A stretch of DNA of 64,000 bases from RYN-230 sp963718305 (lineage in GTDB: Bacteria; Actinomycetota; Actinomycetes; Streptosporangiales; Streptosporangiaceae). The translations under genes and the position numbers were made by a program. Within the stretch, counting starts at the first letter, position 1. Every line of letters starts with the position of its first letter. Of this stretch, positions 51,001-58,880 are shown piece after piece. The notes below the pieces were generated by a model, which searched no databases, had not been told where the DNA came from, and saw only the letters and a program-made list of their open reading frames with translations. Where the stretch lies: assembly GCA_963718305.1 (NCBI GenBank), contig CAVQZG010000018.1, forward strand, positions 372,001 to 436,000. The letters run 5' to 3'.

Positions 51001-51301
51001 CTGCCTTCGGGGCATCTTGCTGAGCCGGGACGGTGATGCTCTTCAGGAACGCGGCCGTGCTGGCGGCGGTCTTCCCGTCCGCTGACGACGCACGGCGGTG
51101 CAGCCATATCGGCAGCACCACCGTCTCGGCGTCGGTCAGGACGTCGGGCCGATCCTCGCCGGACGGCCCGAACACCGAGCGGCTGGACCGCTTCGGCGGG
51201 GCGGCGGCCGGACGGTCGTCACCATTCTTCGACGACCGTCCCCGCCCGCGGGGCCAGCCGCGGCGCGCCTTGGACGGTTCGTCCTCCCGGGTGCGCTTCA
51301 C
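48005..51301 (-). CDS. GT-C (ArnT/PMT-like) glycosyltransferase with giant low-complexity N-terminal extension
   Basis: 1098 residues, twice the usual GT39 size. Residues 1-60 are basic (PKRSSRS). About 60-340 are an Ala/Asp/Thr-rich degenerate repeat (TVVKADAPTAAKADTKTVV is typical). About 345-430 hold heptad-like IEAIEAIDALE and ETVEAISALEAKTAQAIQTI, a likely coiled coil. The membrane part starts near residue 575 with ALLLCILVLQAILSLRL and the GT-C catalytic acidic pair in FEDEALYIYSG, then about ten helices and a soluble C-terminus. It transfers sugar from a polyprenyl-phosphate donor outside the membrane. GTG 51301 directly abuts the stop of the cellulose-synthase-like gene, so both are one operon. 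Confidence 0.8.
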   Translation of the reverse strand: MKRTREDEPSKARRGWPRGRGRSSKNGDDRPAAAPPKRSSRSVFGPSGEDRPDVLTDAETVVLPIWLHRRASSADGKTAASTAAFLKSITVPAQQDAPKAAPETEPAPESSQPPQKPGTEPAPGAGTKAASGAADVAAAAGDPGLSDPAQADQRAAKPGEAGPEDASPGEAAEAKVAETDAETVVQADTATGTDANANANAVVDADAVVDADGAAVTGAQADAGTVVRADAPTATKADADADAKTAVGTGAPTATTADPDAKTVVGTGAATAAKAGADADTVVKADAPTAAKADTKTVVAAGAATAATAATAATADPDATTIVTTIGRTGTTAAPDSPTQPRGTRPDAEVTTTLSRADLQSALIQARTLEAIEAIEAIDALETSTLGGLEARTAKAAETVEAISALEAKTAQAIQTIEAMTADAFQAIDATVAEMTPELTGKLVPPDQADHAEQADEADAGEADAPDPDRADNSGPDRAGDAESSPGTDVARTRVIRIEEPPASVTLTTSSTETIIAVPQPRAESLVAVAPVPAVDDTTTLIPVPQRDGSEKPAALPPAGPQPEPSDRPRYTPAQRRTRVSRALLLCILVLQAILSLRLHNTAFEDEALYIYSGHMELQHLLHGTALQGQYASYFSGSPVLYPVAAGFLNSLGGLTAARMFSLAEMLSITVLLYSMSRRLFNERIALCAALLFSVCESAIFLGNFATYDATCLFLLALAAWIMVRTAGFRWPVFLLAAPVAALAVGVKYAGLLFVPTVAVLPALAGWPLRGRRVLLYPPVFVAAVAGLLYGALHLGGKAYMTAISSTTTQRAQGLTPVTTLLKEAAEWGGVIFVLAVIGTVAYVWRVRTEPEELIAPAGGRFRRLCLGLLLTGTALLAPAYQAHLHTDISFQKHIGFGLFFAAPMAGLGLARLLGDHYRRPHIAVGVWSLALVLGLVQTTHLYQVWPNSNQFVRTFSAYLKPHARYLVEVPEVPIYYLLGHKDAQPRQFTSTFYINYVNSKKVVLTGTVGFTAAVDAGYFHVVAYNNEITGAADAVLAEALSASKDYYLAAEIHITDVFGPGNYFIWVKGHPKKKIPVFVHRSSQYPDLGSKLQETGP

Positions 51302-53365
51302 CTACTTGTGCGCATCCACGGTGGGCTGGAGGAGGACCCGCCCCACGACCAGGAGCTCGAACAGCCCGAGGCCGAACAGGACGATGAAGTTGTACGGGTT
51401 CAAGGTGAGCATCCGCCAGAACGCCAGGCCGGTCCACACCAGCGAACTGCCCAGCGACCACACGAGGAACCAGGTCCAGAAGCGCCTGCTGCCGTCCTGC
51501 TTCTTCTTGTTACCGCCCGAGGGATTCCAGCCCAGGCGCTTGCCGCGGATCGCGTCGAAGTACGCCCAGAAATGGGCCCAGCCGGAGATCAGTTTGACGG
51601 CCCATGCTTCGAGTCGGTAAGGAGCGTGATGCCACGCCGGGATTATCACGGCGGCGTAAAGCACCACGGGCACCATGAAAATCATGTTCTTGAATTCGAG
51701 TACGTTCGGCACCAGGGCGAGGATCGCGATGGTCAGGGCCGGCACCACGAACGTGAACAGGGCCGTGTAGATGTAGTAGATGAAGCCGGAGATATAACAC
51801 AGGCGGGTGTAGAGCGGCAGCTTGGCGCCCCAGAACATTTTCCCGAAGAGCAGGCCGACCGTTCCCGAGCACCAGCGGTACTGCTGGTTCAGGAACGCGG
51901 GGACGTTGTCCGGGCAGTTGCCGGTGGAAAGGGCGACCGGGATGTAGCGCAGCGACCAGCCGATGCGGTTCAGGTCGAAGCCGGTGAGCACGTCCTCCGA
52001 GTGCTCGGCCAGCGTCATGCCCAGGTTCTCCTTGAGCGCGGCCCGCCGGTAGAGGGCGCAGCTGCCGACGCAGATCGCGCCGCCCTTGCGGGACCTGGCC
52101 GTCTGGATGGACCGGTAGAACAGCTCCTGGACCGCACCCGCGCCGCGCTCCACCCAGCTCTGGTCGTTGGTGATCCGGAAGAACTGGGGGGTCTGCACGA
52201 TCCCGATCTTCGGGTCGTCCTCCATGTACGGCAGGGCCTCGTTGAGCAGATCGTGGCGCGGGGCGAAGTCGGCGTCCAGGAGAAGGATGTAGTCGCCGTA
52301 GGAAACCTGGAAGCCGAACCAGAGGTTTCCTGACTTCTTGAACCAGCCGCGGTTCGGCCGTCTCGCGTAGGCGAAACCGAACTCGCGCGCCATGGCCTTG
52401 AGCTCGGAACTGGCCGAGTCGTCCAGCACATAAGCGGTGACCGTTCCCTGGTAGTGGCGGCTCATCTCGGCCACGTACTTCCAGGTATTGCGAACCACGT
52501 CCACCGGCTCCCCGCAGACCGGCAGGAAGACATCCACCGACGGATAGGTCTCCGGGCGCCATTCGTCCACCAGCCGCTGGTGGTCGTCGAAATTGAAGCC
52601 GCGGGCCATGCCGTCCGTGATCATGGGCAGCGCCAGGAACAGGGCGCCCATTATCACGAATGGCACGTAGAACCAGAACCAGTGGTACTCCAGCATCAGC
52701 CGGGTCTGGCTGAACAGGAGCAGCGGGAAGCTGGCTACCGACGCCAGGGTCAGGATCCAGGCGCCTCGCTTGACGTAGCGGTATTTCTCATCGTCCCGCG
52801 GCGGCACGGGCAGGACCGGGCCCAGCGCCACCTCGTCGGCTGGCGGCTCCGGCGGCTGGGCCGGAGCGCGGGCCGGTGCGGGGCTCGCGGCCGGAGCGGT
52901 CCGGGGCTGGGGCACCGCGACATCCGCCGCCGCGGTCCCGTCCACCTCGGGCGTGGCGACGTCCGCCGCCACCTCGTCGGGCAGCGCCACGGAGGCCAGT
53001 GCCCCGGGTGCCCGTAGTTCCGGTGCCCGTAGTTCGGGTGCCAGTGCCCCGGAGGCCAGAACCCGGGATGTCAGTGTCCCGGACGCCGGTGGCCCGGACA
53101 ACAGCGCCCCGGTCTCCAGCACGAGCGTCTTCTGGTTCTGGCGGGTGGACCGCGCACGCCCTGGCACGGCTCCCGCTAGCCGCTGGCGAAGCGGAATGGC
53201 TGCCGGTTCGGCGGCCAACGGTCTGGTATCGGCTGAGTCATTGGCTGGCTGCGCAGGGTCAGTGGTGTGGCCACTGTCCTGCGCTGATCGCGGACGTTCT
53301 GCGGTCGGGAGCTCATCCTCCGCGGGCTGCCCGCTGCCAAGCGGCCCGTCGATGATGTGCGTCAC
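51302..53365 (-). CDS. Cellulose-synthase-like GT2 glycosyltransferase (BcsA family, no PilZ domain)
   Basis: 687 residues from GTG 53365, preceded by GAGGAGGAGGGGG. After about 190 disordered Pro/Ala-rich residues come two helices (WILTLASVASFPLLLFSQTR; FVIMGALFLALPMITDG) and the cytosolic GT-A domain with all processive-GT motifs: VLDDSAS (first Asp), LLLDADFAP (DxD), HSEDVLTGFD (catalytic TED-like Asp) and QQYRWCSG (QxxRW). Four to five C-terminal helices form the export pore. The C-terminal PilZ domain that lets BcsA respond to cyclic-di-GMP is absent. It should polymerise and extrude a beta-glycan. It is first in the operon with the GT-C gene, downstream of an AT-rich promoter. Confidence 0.89.
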   Translation of the reverse strand: MTHIIDGPLGSGQPAEDELPTAERPRSAQDSGHTTDPAQPANDSADTRPLAAEPAAIPLRQRLAGAVPGRARSTRQNQKTLVLETGALLSGPPASGTLTSRVLASGALAPELRAPELRAPGALASVALPDEVAADVATPEVDGTAAADVAVPQPRTAPAASPAPARAPAQPPEPPADEVALGPVLPVPPRDDEKYRYVKRGAWILTLASVASFPLLLFSQTRLMLEYHWFWFYVPFVIMGALFLALPMITDGMARGFNFDDHQRLVDEWRPETYPSVDVFLPVCGEPVDVVRNTWKYVAEMSRHYQGTVTAYVLDDSASSELKAMAREFGFAYARRPNRGWFKKSGNLWFGFQVSYGDYILLLDADFAPRHDLLNEALPYMEDDPKIGIVQTPQFFRITNDQSWVERGAGAVQELFYRSIQTARSRKGGAICVGSCALYRRAALKENLGMTLAEHSEDVLTGFDLNRIGWSLRYIPVALSTGNCPDNVPAFLNQQYRWCSGTVGLLFGKMFWGAKLPLYTRLCYISGFIYYIYTALFTFVVPALTIAILALVPNVLEFKNMIFMVPVVLYAAVIIPAWHHAPYRLEAWAVKLISGWAHFWAYFDAIRGKRLGWNPSGGNKKKQDGSRRFWTWFLVWSLGSSLVWTGLAFWRMLTLNPYNFIVLFGLGLFELLVVGRVLLQPTVDAHK
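53008..53052 (-). repeat. Three 15-bp units in the disordered region of the cellulose-synthase-like gene
   Basis: GTGCCCGTAGTTCCG, GTGCCCGTAGTTCGG and a diverged GTGCCAGTGCCCCGG in plus-strand order; in frame they encode APELR repeats. Confidence 0.8.
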
Positions 53366-53771
53366 CAGTCCCCCTCCTCCTCGTGCCAACGCTTATAGGG
53401 CGTGGACAAGCCACGAGTTGAGCGGGGTATGGACACAATACAACATTGTCAAAATATCCGGGGATATTTATCAAGATCGTCGATAGCGTTTAACCGGAAG
53501 TTAACAATGCGCCCCGGGGTTCCCTACTCTTCCCACCGCTTTGCCCGTGTTCGCTACGCATGCCCGCTCTGGCTGCACCGACGTGCAAGCCAGCCCATCC
53601 TCTGGCCCTCGTCGGCGTTCGCAGCTTATCAGGGCATGTCTTCCTGAATATCAATAAGTCTGGCACTCTATGGTGAGCGTAGTGAATGCCAGGAGCCCGA
53701 TCCCACCCCGCGCGGGCCACTGGCACCGGGGGCATGCGCCGCTTGGTGCGGACTTAGTCGGAGGTCATGGG
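53366..53771. promoter_or_regulatory. AT-rich divergent promoter of the polysaccharide genes
   Basis: 406 bases between divergent starts, much poorer in GC than the rest of the window. A consensus -35 TTGACA for the leftward operon is at 53452-53447 (minus strand). It overlaps the perfect 18-bp palindrome AAATATCCGGGGATATTT (53452-53469). A second inverted repeat TTAAC-CGGAA-GTTAA lies at 53490-53504. The rightward half is again AT-rich around 53636-53680. No gene is seen. Confidence 0.6.
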
Positions 53772-55130
53772 GTGGAGACGGTCGGCGAGATCATCGACTG
53801 TATGCGGGCGGTCGCGCCCGCCGGGCAATCAGGGCTTGACCAGGCAGTTCTTCAACGACTGGGGGAGTTGACCCAGGGGCTCATCGCGGTCAAGGAAGGC
53901 GCTGCCGAGGAGCACGCGCGGTTCCTTGGCATCGGCCAGCGCGGCCTGTGCCTGCCCGAGGCGCAGATGTCGGCGTGGCTGTCGGGGGCCACCGTGCTGG
54001 TCACCGGCGGGACCGGCTGTATTGGCTCCACCCTGATGGCCCAGGTGGCGGCGCGCGGCCCCGACCGCCTGGTCAGCGTGAGCCGCGGGATCACCGATGG
54101 CTGGCCGACGCAGGCTTCCGCGGAGTACCGGCAAGCCGACGTACGGGACCGGGCTGCCCTGGAGGCGCTGATCCGCGAGGTGCAGCCGGATGTGATCTTC
54201 CATGTCGCCGCGCAGCGTGAGCCCGCGCGGGCCGAGGTGGAGGTGCACCGCACCGTGTCCACCAACGTCCTGGGCACCCGCAACGTGCTCGAGGCAGCCG
54301 AGGCCGCGGGAGTGCGCCAGGTGGTGTGCGCGTCAACCGGCAAGGCGCTCCGTCCCTACTCACCCGACATCTACACCGCGTCCAAGCGGGTGGCGGAGTG
54401 GGTCTCGTCGAGCGTGGCCGGGCGCGGGGACATGCTGATCTCGGCGGGCCGGTTCACTCATGTCCTCGACAACTCGGTCATCTACCGCCGGCTGCTGGGC
54501 TGGGCCGAGGACGGCGTGATCCGCCTGCACAGCCCCAACATCGCGTTCTACGTGCAGTCAGCGCTCGAGTCCGCGCAGCTGCTGCTGCTGGCGGGCCTCG
54601 GCGCCCAGCGCGGCGAGTTCCGGGTGCACGCCATCACCGACCTCGGCTGGCCGGTCAGCCTCCTGGACGTGGCCCTGGGCGTGCTCATCAGCACCAACTC
54701 GGCGACGCCGATCTACTTCAGCGGATACGACCCGGGCTACGAGGAGATCCCGTTCCCCGGCCTGTACGACCCGATGACCGCGGGGGACGTGAGCCCGCTG
54801 CTGAACGCCTTCGAGGCTGCGGCCGGCACCTCCGCGCCGTGCCCCCTGGTGGACGCCTTCCGGCTGGAGATGGCGGCCAACCCCCAGCCGGTCAAGCTCC
54901 TCTCGGCCCTCGATGAGATCTGCGACCGCACGACCGACTCGGACGTGGTGCGCGCCGGGCTGAACGAGATCTCCTGGGCGCTGCTCGACGCGACGCTGCA
55001 GGCGGTGCCGTGCCGGGTGCTGTCCCGCGCGGCGGTCCTGTCCGACCCGCACCAGGAGGTCATGGGCGCCGACCACCGCCGGGTGCTGGAAGCCATCCGG
55101 GACAGCGCGGGCCTCACCGCCAGTAGCTGA
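53772..55130 (+). CDS. CapD-like NAD-dependent nucleotide-sugar epimerase/dehydratase
   Basis: 452 residues from GTG 53772, which has GGAGG seven bases upstream. An unusual N-terminal helical segment of about 75 residues (VGEIIDCMRAVAPAG to GLCLPEAQ) precedes an extended SDR of the polysaccharide biosynthesis (CapD/FlaA1) group: TVLVTGGTGCIGSTLMAQ (GxxGxxG), then RQADVRDRAAL with the adenine-binding Asp, FHVAAQREPARAEVEVHRTVSTNV, and the catalytic YTASK. A C-terminal helical region of about 100 residues follows. It probably makes an activated 4-keto or epimerised sugar for the polymer built by the divergent glycosyltransferases; the exact reaction is not certain. Confidence 0.82.
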   Translation: METVGEIIDCMRAVAPAGQSGLDQAVLQRLGELTQGLIAVKEGAAEEHARFLGIGQRGLCLPEAQMSAWLSGATVLVTGGTGCIGSTLMAQVAARGPDRLVSVSRGITDGWPTQASAEYRQADVRDRAALEALIREVQPDVIFHVAAQREPARAEVEVHRTVSTNVLGTRNVLEAAEAAGVRQVVCASTGKALRPYSPDIYTASKRVAEWVSSSVAGRGDMLISAGRFTHVLDNSVIYRRLLGWAEDGVIRLHSPNIAFYVQSALESAQLLLLAGLGAQRGEFRVHAITDLGWPVSLLDVALGVLISTNSATPIYFSGYDPGYEEIPFPGLYDPMTAGDVSPLLNAFEAAAGTSAPCPLVDAFRLEMAANPQPVKLLSALDEICDRTTDSDVVRAGLNEISWALLDATLQAVPCRVLSRAAVLSDPHQEVMGADHRRVLEAIRDSAGLTASS

Positions 55131-55169
55131 GCCGGACGCCCGCTCGTCTGAACCGGCCGTCCCCGCAGC

Positions 55170-55230
55170 TACGGGATGCGCCTGAACGCGCGCCCGCGGT
55201 TACGGGATGCGCTGAACGCGCGCCCGCCGT
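55170..55230. repeat. Two ~30-bp tandem units ending at the ABM stop codon
   Basis: A 31-base unit (55170-55200) and a 30-base unit (55201-55230), both beginning TACGGGATGCGC and both containing TGAACGCGCGCCCGC. The last base of the second unit belongs to the TAA stop of the ABM gene. Confidence 0.85.
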
Positions 55231-55544
55231 TACACCGTGCCCTGGGCCGGTGTGCCGGCCGGGTGTGGCCGGAGGACCTGGACGTCGGTCGGCCCCGCCA
55301 GGCGCCCGCTCAGCGCCTGGTTGAGCTCGACGAGCGCGGCCCCGCGCGAGTGCTCGGCGAGCGCCTCCGCGCTGGTCCACTTCTCGACGAAGACCAGCCG
55401 GTCATCCCCCTCGTGCAGGGCGTACAGCAGGCAGCCGTCGTCGTGGGCGTGCACGTCAGCGATGGCCTTCTCCAAAGCCGCGATGACTTCGGCGCGGTGC
55501 TCCGGCAGCGGGCGGATGGTGGCCACGACGACAACAGCGGTCAT
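55230..55544 (-). CDS. Antibiotic-biosynthesis-monooxygenase (ABM/YgiN-like) domain protein
   Basis: 104-residue ferredoxin-like ABM domain: VVVVATIRPLPEHRAEVIAA, then HDDGCLLYALHEGDDRLVFV and EKWTSAEALAEHSRG, the standard order of quinol monooxygenase YgiN-like and heme-degrading enzymes. It acts as a dimer, often without cofactor, on quinones or aromatic polyketides. The ATG at 55544 overlaps the stop of the mftF remnant by ATGA, so it is the last gene of the mycofactocin-type operon. Small ABM proteins could act on quinone acceptors linked to mycofactocin re-oxidation (inference). The stop lies in a 30-bp repeat. Confidence 0.84.
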   Translation of the reverse strand: MTAVVVVATIRPLPEHRAEVIAALEKAIADVHAHDDGCLLYALHEGDDRLVFVEKWTSAEALAEHSRGAALVELNQALSGRLAGPTDVQVLRPHPAGTPAQGTV

Positions 55545-56265
55545 GAGGGGTGATCCTTTCCTGGAGTGACACCCGGCCGCGGCGCGGCCGGGGCTTTGCC
55601 GAGCGGCCGCCAGGCCACGGTCGGCAGTAGCGGGCTGAGCAGCTTTTCCGCCGCCGCGCCGCGGTAGACACCCGCCCCGTAGGCCACCTCGTCAGCCAGG
55701 TAGCCGAGCGAGAAGGCCGCGGCGGGCATCGATCGGCCGGATCCGCCGCCATTCCGCGATAGGCGGGCCCACCAGCAACGACGCGACGGCCAGCCGGCGG
55801 CCCAGCCGGGTCCGGGCCGTCCGGCCGCCGGGCCGGGCCAGGCTGGCCGCCGCCAGCGGCAGCGCGTACTGGATGGTCCAGCGGCCCGTGCCGAGCCAGG
55901 TCTGCAGCACCGAATCGGCCATCGGGCGGAGCACGCCTTTCGGTGGCACGTCCCAGCCGCGCAGCAGCCGGACCAGCTGGCCGGTCCCGGCGCCGTAGGC
56001 GGCGAGCGCGACCGCCGGCCTGCGGGCCAGCAGGGCGGCGACGGCCGCCGCCGGCCAGGCTTGCAGGATCAGGGGCGGCACCTGGCCCGGGTGCCGTCGC
56101 GCGAGCGGGGCCGCTGAACATCCATAACGGAACCGCCGGGCCAGCAGCCTCGCCCAGGTCGCGGGTTCCGCGTGGCTGATGGATGCGGACGGGTCGTAAC
56201 GGACCCGCCAGCCCGCTTCGGCCAGCCGCCACACCAGGTTGACGTCCTCGCCGTAGCGCAGGCTC

Positions 56266-56340
56266 GCATCGAAGGGGCCAGCATCGTCGGCGCCGGCATC
56301 GAACGGGCCAGTATCGAACGGGCCAGTATCGGCGGAGCCC
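56266..56340 (-). repeat. Five tandem 15-bp units inside mftF
   Basis: Plus-strand units GCATCGAAGGGGCCA, GCATCGTCGGCGCCG, GCATCGAACGGGCCA, GTATCGAACGGGCCA and GTATCGGCGGAGCCC. On the coding strand they give a DTGPF-like repeat directly before the catalytic FDASLRYGED block, a place where MftF proteins normally have no insertion. Confidence 0.85.
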
Positions 56341-56379
56341 GCGGCGGGGAGAAGGGCGCCACCTGCGGCCCCGGCGCCT

Positions 56380-56409
56380 GCGCTAATGGCTCTAGCGCTG
56401 ATGGCTCTA
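56380..56409 (-). repeat. Two 15-bp units carrying the premature mftF stop
   Basis: GCGCTAATGGCTCTA and GCGCTGATGGCTCTA differ by one base. The minus-strand TAG that ends the first mftF frame (56409-56407) lies in the second copy. Confidence 0.85.
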
Positions 56410-57323
56410 GGCTGCGGCGCTGTCGTCCGCGGCCAGCGCCGCGCGGCGGACCAGCAGGGCCGCGGTCGGCACGTACGACAGCCGGGTGAGGGGCAGCACC
56501 CGGCCTTCCTGGGCGCCCATGTCGAGCGGCGCGCGCGCCTCCAGGTAACGGCCGGCCGGGCCGGCCCCGGTCACCGGCCGGATCCGCGGTGCGACGGCGG
56601 CCACCAGCGGGTCCGCGAAGTGGGCCGCGAGGGAGGTGATCCACTCCGGTCCGGTCTCGCAGTCACTGTCGAGGAACGCCACCAGCGAGGTCGTCACGTG
56701 GGCCAGCCCCTCGTTGCGGGCCGGGCCGGGACCACCGGACGCGGGCCGCCGGATCAGCGTGGCGCCGTGCCGGCGGCACAGGCCGGAGATCTCCGCGGCC
56801 TGCCGTGACCCGTCGTCCACGACGATCACCGGATAGCTCCGCCCCAGGGCGGCCAGGCAGCGGTCCAGGTACGCCGGCCGGTCGCGGGCCGGGATCACCA
56901 CGGTCACGTCGGCCAGTGCCAGCCCGGGGGGCGGGTTCCGGCCCTGCTTCCCTGGGGGACTACCTTCGGAGCCCCCGGCTCCCGCGATGGCTGGCCCGGT
57001 GGGGACACGCCTCCGGCGCGGCCCCCCCTCGCCAGCCGATGGCGCGGGCGGCCGGGGATGAGCCAGCCCGGTGTCGGTGAGCCGCCGGGCCAGCTTGCCC
57101 GCCGCGGCCGAGCACACCGGCCCGCGGCGCAACTCGTCGAGCGCGCGCTGGCCGGCCGGGTTGAGCCGGAGCAGCCGCGGGGGCGACCCGCCGAACAGCA
57201 CATCCGCCCCCACGAACTGGGTCTGCGGGTCGAAGACGATGCTGAAGCCGGCCGGCAGCGGTGCGGGCCCCGGCCCGGACCCCGCGGCCGGGCGGCTCAC
57301 CGGACGGGTCACAGAACGACGGC

Positions 57324-58136
57324 TCACAGGGCCAGGCCCCCGTCCACCGGGACCACCGCGCCGGTCATCCCGCTGCTGCCGTCACCGGCCAGCCAGACCA
57401 GCGCCGCGGCCACTTCCTCCGGAGCCAGCAGCCGCTCCAGCGGCTGCTGGGCGGCGAACGACCCGGCGCCGGGCAGCCCGTACAGCCGGGCACTCTCGGC
57501 GAGGATCGGCGTGTCGGTGGAACCCGGACTGACCGCGTTGGCGGTCACGCCCGTACCGCGCAGCTCGGTGGCCAGCGCCCGGATCAGCCCGGCCACGCCC
57601 GCCTTGGCCGCGCAGTACGCCGCCAGCATGGGCAGCCCCCGGGTCGCAGCGGCCGACGCCACGGCCAGGAACCGGCCGTGGCGCGGTTCCGGGCGGCGCA
57701 GCAGCGCCGGGATGGCCACCCGGGCCAGCGTGAGCACCCCGCCGAGGTCGGTGCTCAGCACCGCCTGCTCCTGATCGGCGGGCATCTCCCAGAGCGGCAC
57801 CCCGCCGGCGATCACTCCCGCCACGGCGAGCGCGGCATCCAGGCCGCCCCACCGCTGCTCGGCCTCGGCCACCGCGGCGGCCATGGCCGCGTGGTCGCGG
57901 GTATCGGCGGCCAGGCCCGCCACCTCCCCGGGGCCGCCCGCCGTCTTGGCTACCACGGCGTCCAGGTCCGCCCGGGTGCCCAGCCGGTAGGGCAGCGCCG
58001 GGTCGTCGGCGCAGCGGTCGACGGCCAGCACGGACCAGCCCTGGGCGGCGAGCGCCTGCACGGTGGCGGCCCCGATGCCGCGGGCGGCCCCGGTGACCAG
58101 CGCTACCCGGGGCTTCGGCCCGACCCGGCCGCTCAT
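57324..58136 (-). CDS. Mycofactocin-coupled short-chain dehydrogenase
   Basis: 270-residue classical SDR of the subgroup found next to mftE/mftF. The N-terminus VALVTGAARGIGAATVQALA is the NAD motif, followed by the distinctive AVDRCADDPALPYRLGTRAD insertion seen in mycofactocin-coupled SDRs, which hold NAD tightly and pass electrons to mycofactocin. The active site shows LAVASAAA (Ser) and AAYCAAKAGVAGLIRALA (YxxxK). SPGSTDTPIL and VPVDGGLAL close the fold. It overlaps mftE upstream (ATGA) and mftF downstream (GTGA), so it is embedded in the operon. The alcohol substrate is unknown. Confidence 0.9.
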   Translation of the reverse strand: MSGRVGPKPRVALVTGAARGIGAATVQALAAQGWSVLAVDRCADDPALPYRLGTRADLDAVVAKTAGGPGEVAGLAADTRDHAAMAAAVAEAEQRWGGLDAALAVAGVIAGGVPLWEMPADQEQAVLSTDLGGVLTLARVAIPALLRRPEPRHGRFLAVASAAATRGLPMLAAYCAAKAGVAGLIRALATELRGTGVTANAVSPGSTDTPILAESARLYGLPGAGSFAAQQPLERLLAPEEVAAALVWLAGDGSSGMTGAVVPVDGGLAL

Positions 58137-58852
58137 GAGGTGTCTCCCCGCGGATACCAGGCCTCGACGGCGGCGGCCAGGTCCGCAGCCAGCTGGTCGA
58201 GCAGCCGCGCCCCTTCGGCCGCCGAGGCCCCGGCCGGGTCGCCGAGCACCCCGTTACCGCTGACCGCCCGTACCCCGCCGGCCCGCATCGCGGGCATCAG
58301 CCGGGACAGCGAGGCCGTGTTCCCGGCCTCGGCCAGCCGGGTCCGGACCCGGCCCGGGCTCAGGGCCAGCTGCAGCGCGGTCTCGGTCCGCCCGGCGTGG
58401 GCATCCGGCAGGGGCAGGTCCGGGCCGGGTTTCGGCGCGGGCATCCAGAGCAGCACGTCGCGTGACTCGGCACGGAGCCGGGCGACGGCCTGCTGCGCCG
58501 GGGCGGCGTTCCCGCCGTGCGCGCACACGAACACCAGGTGACCGAACGTCTCGGCGGCCGAGCGGCCTAGCTCGGTCAGCACGAGTTCCAGGGCGGCCTG
58601 GCCGATCGAGAGCGTGCCGGCGAACCCCGCGTGCTCGCCGCTGGAGCCGTAGCTGACCGGCGGGGCCACGACCACGCCGGGGCGCAGGCCCGCGAGCCGT
58701 GCGGCCAGCGCGGCCGCGATGTCGGTGTCGGTGGACAGCGGCAAGTGCGGCCCGTGCTGCTCGGTAGAGCCGACCGGGACGGCCAGCAGCGCACCCTCGG
58801 CGGCAGCCAGGCGGGCCGCTTCCGGCCAGGTGAGATCGGCGAGCAGAGTCAT
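58133..58852 (-). CDS. mftE: Mycofactocin biosynthesis peptidase MftE (creatininase family)
   Basis: Creatinine-amidohydrolase-fold metallopeptidase of 239 residues that trims the MftC-modified MftA precursor to release the Val-Tyr-derived core. Metal-site motifs: AVPVGSTEQHGPHLPLSTDT (Glu, His, Asp), SYGSSGEHAGFAGTLSIG, VFVCAHGGNAAP (His) and PDAHAGRTETALQL (Glu). The substrate-loop differences from true creatininases and the neighbouring mftF and SDR genes support MftE. ATG 58852 starts 28 bases after the OYE stop; the end overlaps the SDR start by ATGA. Its substrate gene mftA is not in this window. Confidence 0.9.
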   Translation of the reverse strand: MTLLADLTWPEAARLAAAEGALLAVPVGSTEQHGPHLPLSTDTDIAAALAARLAGLRPGVVVAPPVSYGSSGEHAGFAGTLSIGQAALELVLTELGRSAAETFGHLVFVCAHGGNAAPAQQAVARLRAESRDVLLWMPAPKPGPDLPLPDAHAGRTETALQLALSPGRVRTRLAEAGNTASLSRLMPAMRAGGVRAVSGNGVLGDPAGASAAEGARLLDQLAADLAAAVEAWYPRGDTS

Positions 58853-58880
58853 CAGCGCCTCACCCTAGTGCCGGTTCTGG

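Larger units (their letters stand above)
55541..57327 (-). pseudogene. mftF: Mycofactocin glycosyltransferase MftF, broken by two frameshifts
   Basis: MftF adds a glucan chain to mycofactocin. GTG 57327 overlaps the SDR stop (GTGA). The first frame covers the N-terminal peptide-binding-like segment (FVGADVLFGGSPPRLLRLNP) and the GT2 core with VTVVIPARDRPAYLDRCLAAL, VVDDGSR and VAFLDSDCETGPEW, then stops at 56407-56409. The second frame resumes at FDASLRYGEDVNLVWRLAEAGWRVRY (catalytic ED). Between them lie 15-bp tandem repeats that do not preserve frame. A second shift near 55730 moves to the frame with LADEVAYGAGVYRGAAAEKL, which ends in an ATGA overlap with the ABM gene. Every conserved block survives, so loss may be recent or partly a sequencing artefact. 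Confidence 0.8.

Noticed and set aside
49677..51085. Rightward Ser/Val/Ala-rich open frames opposite the GT-C N-terminus
   Set aside because: Produced by the repetitive low-complexity coding of the minus-strand gene; no start signal or motif.
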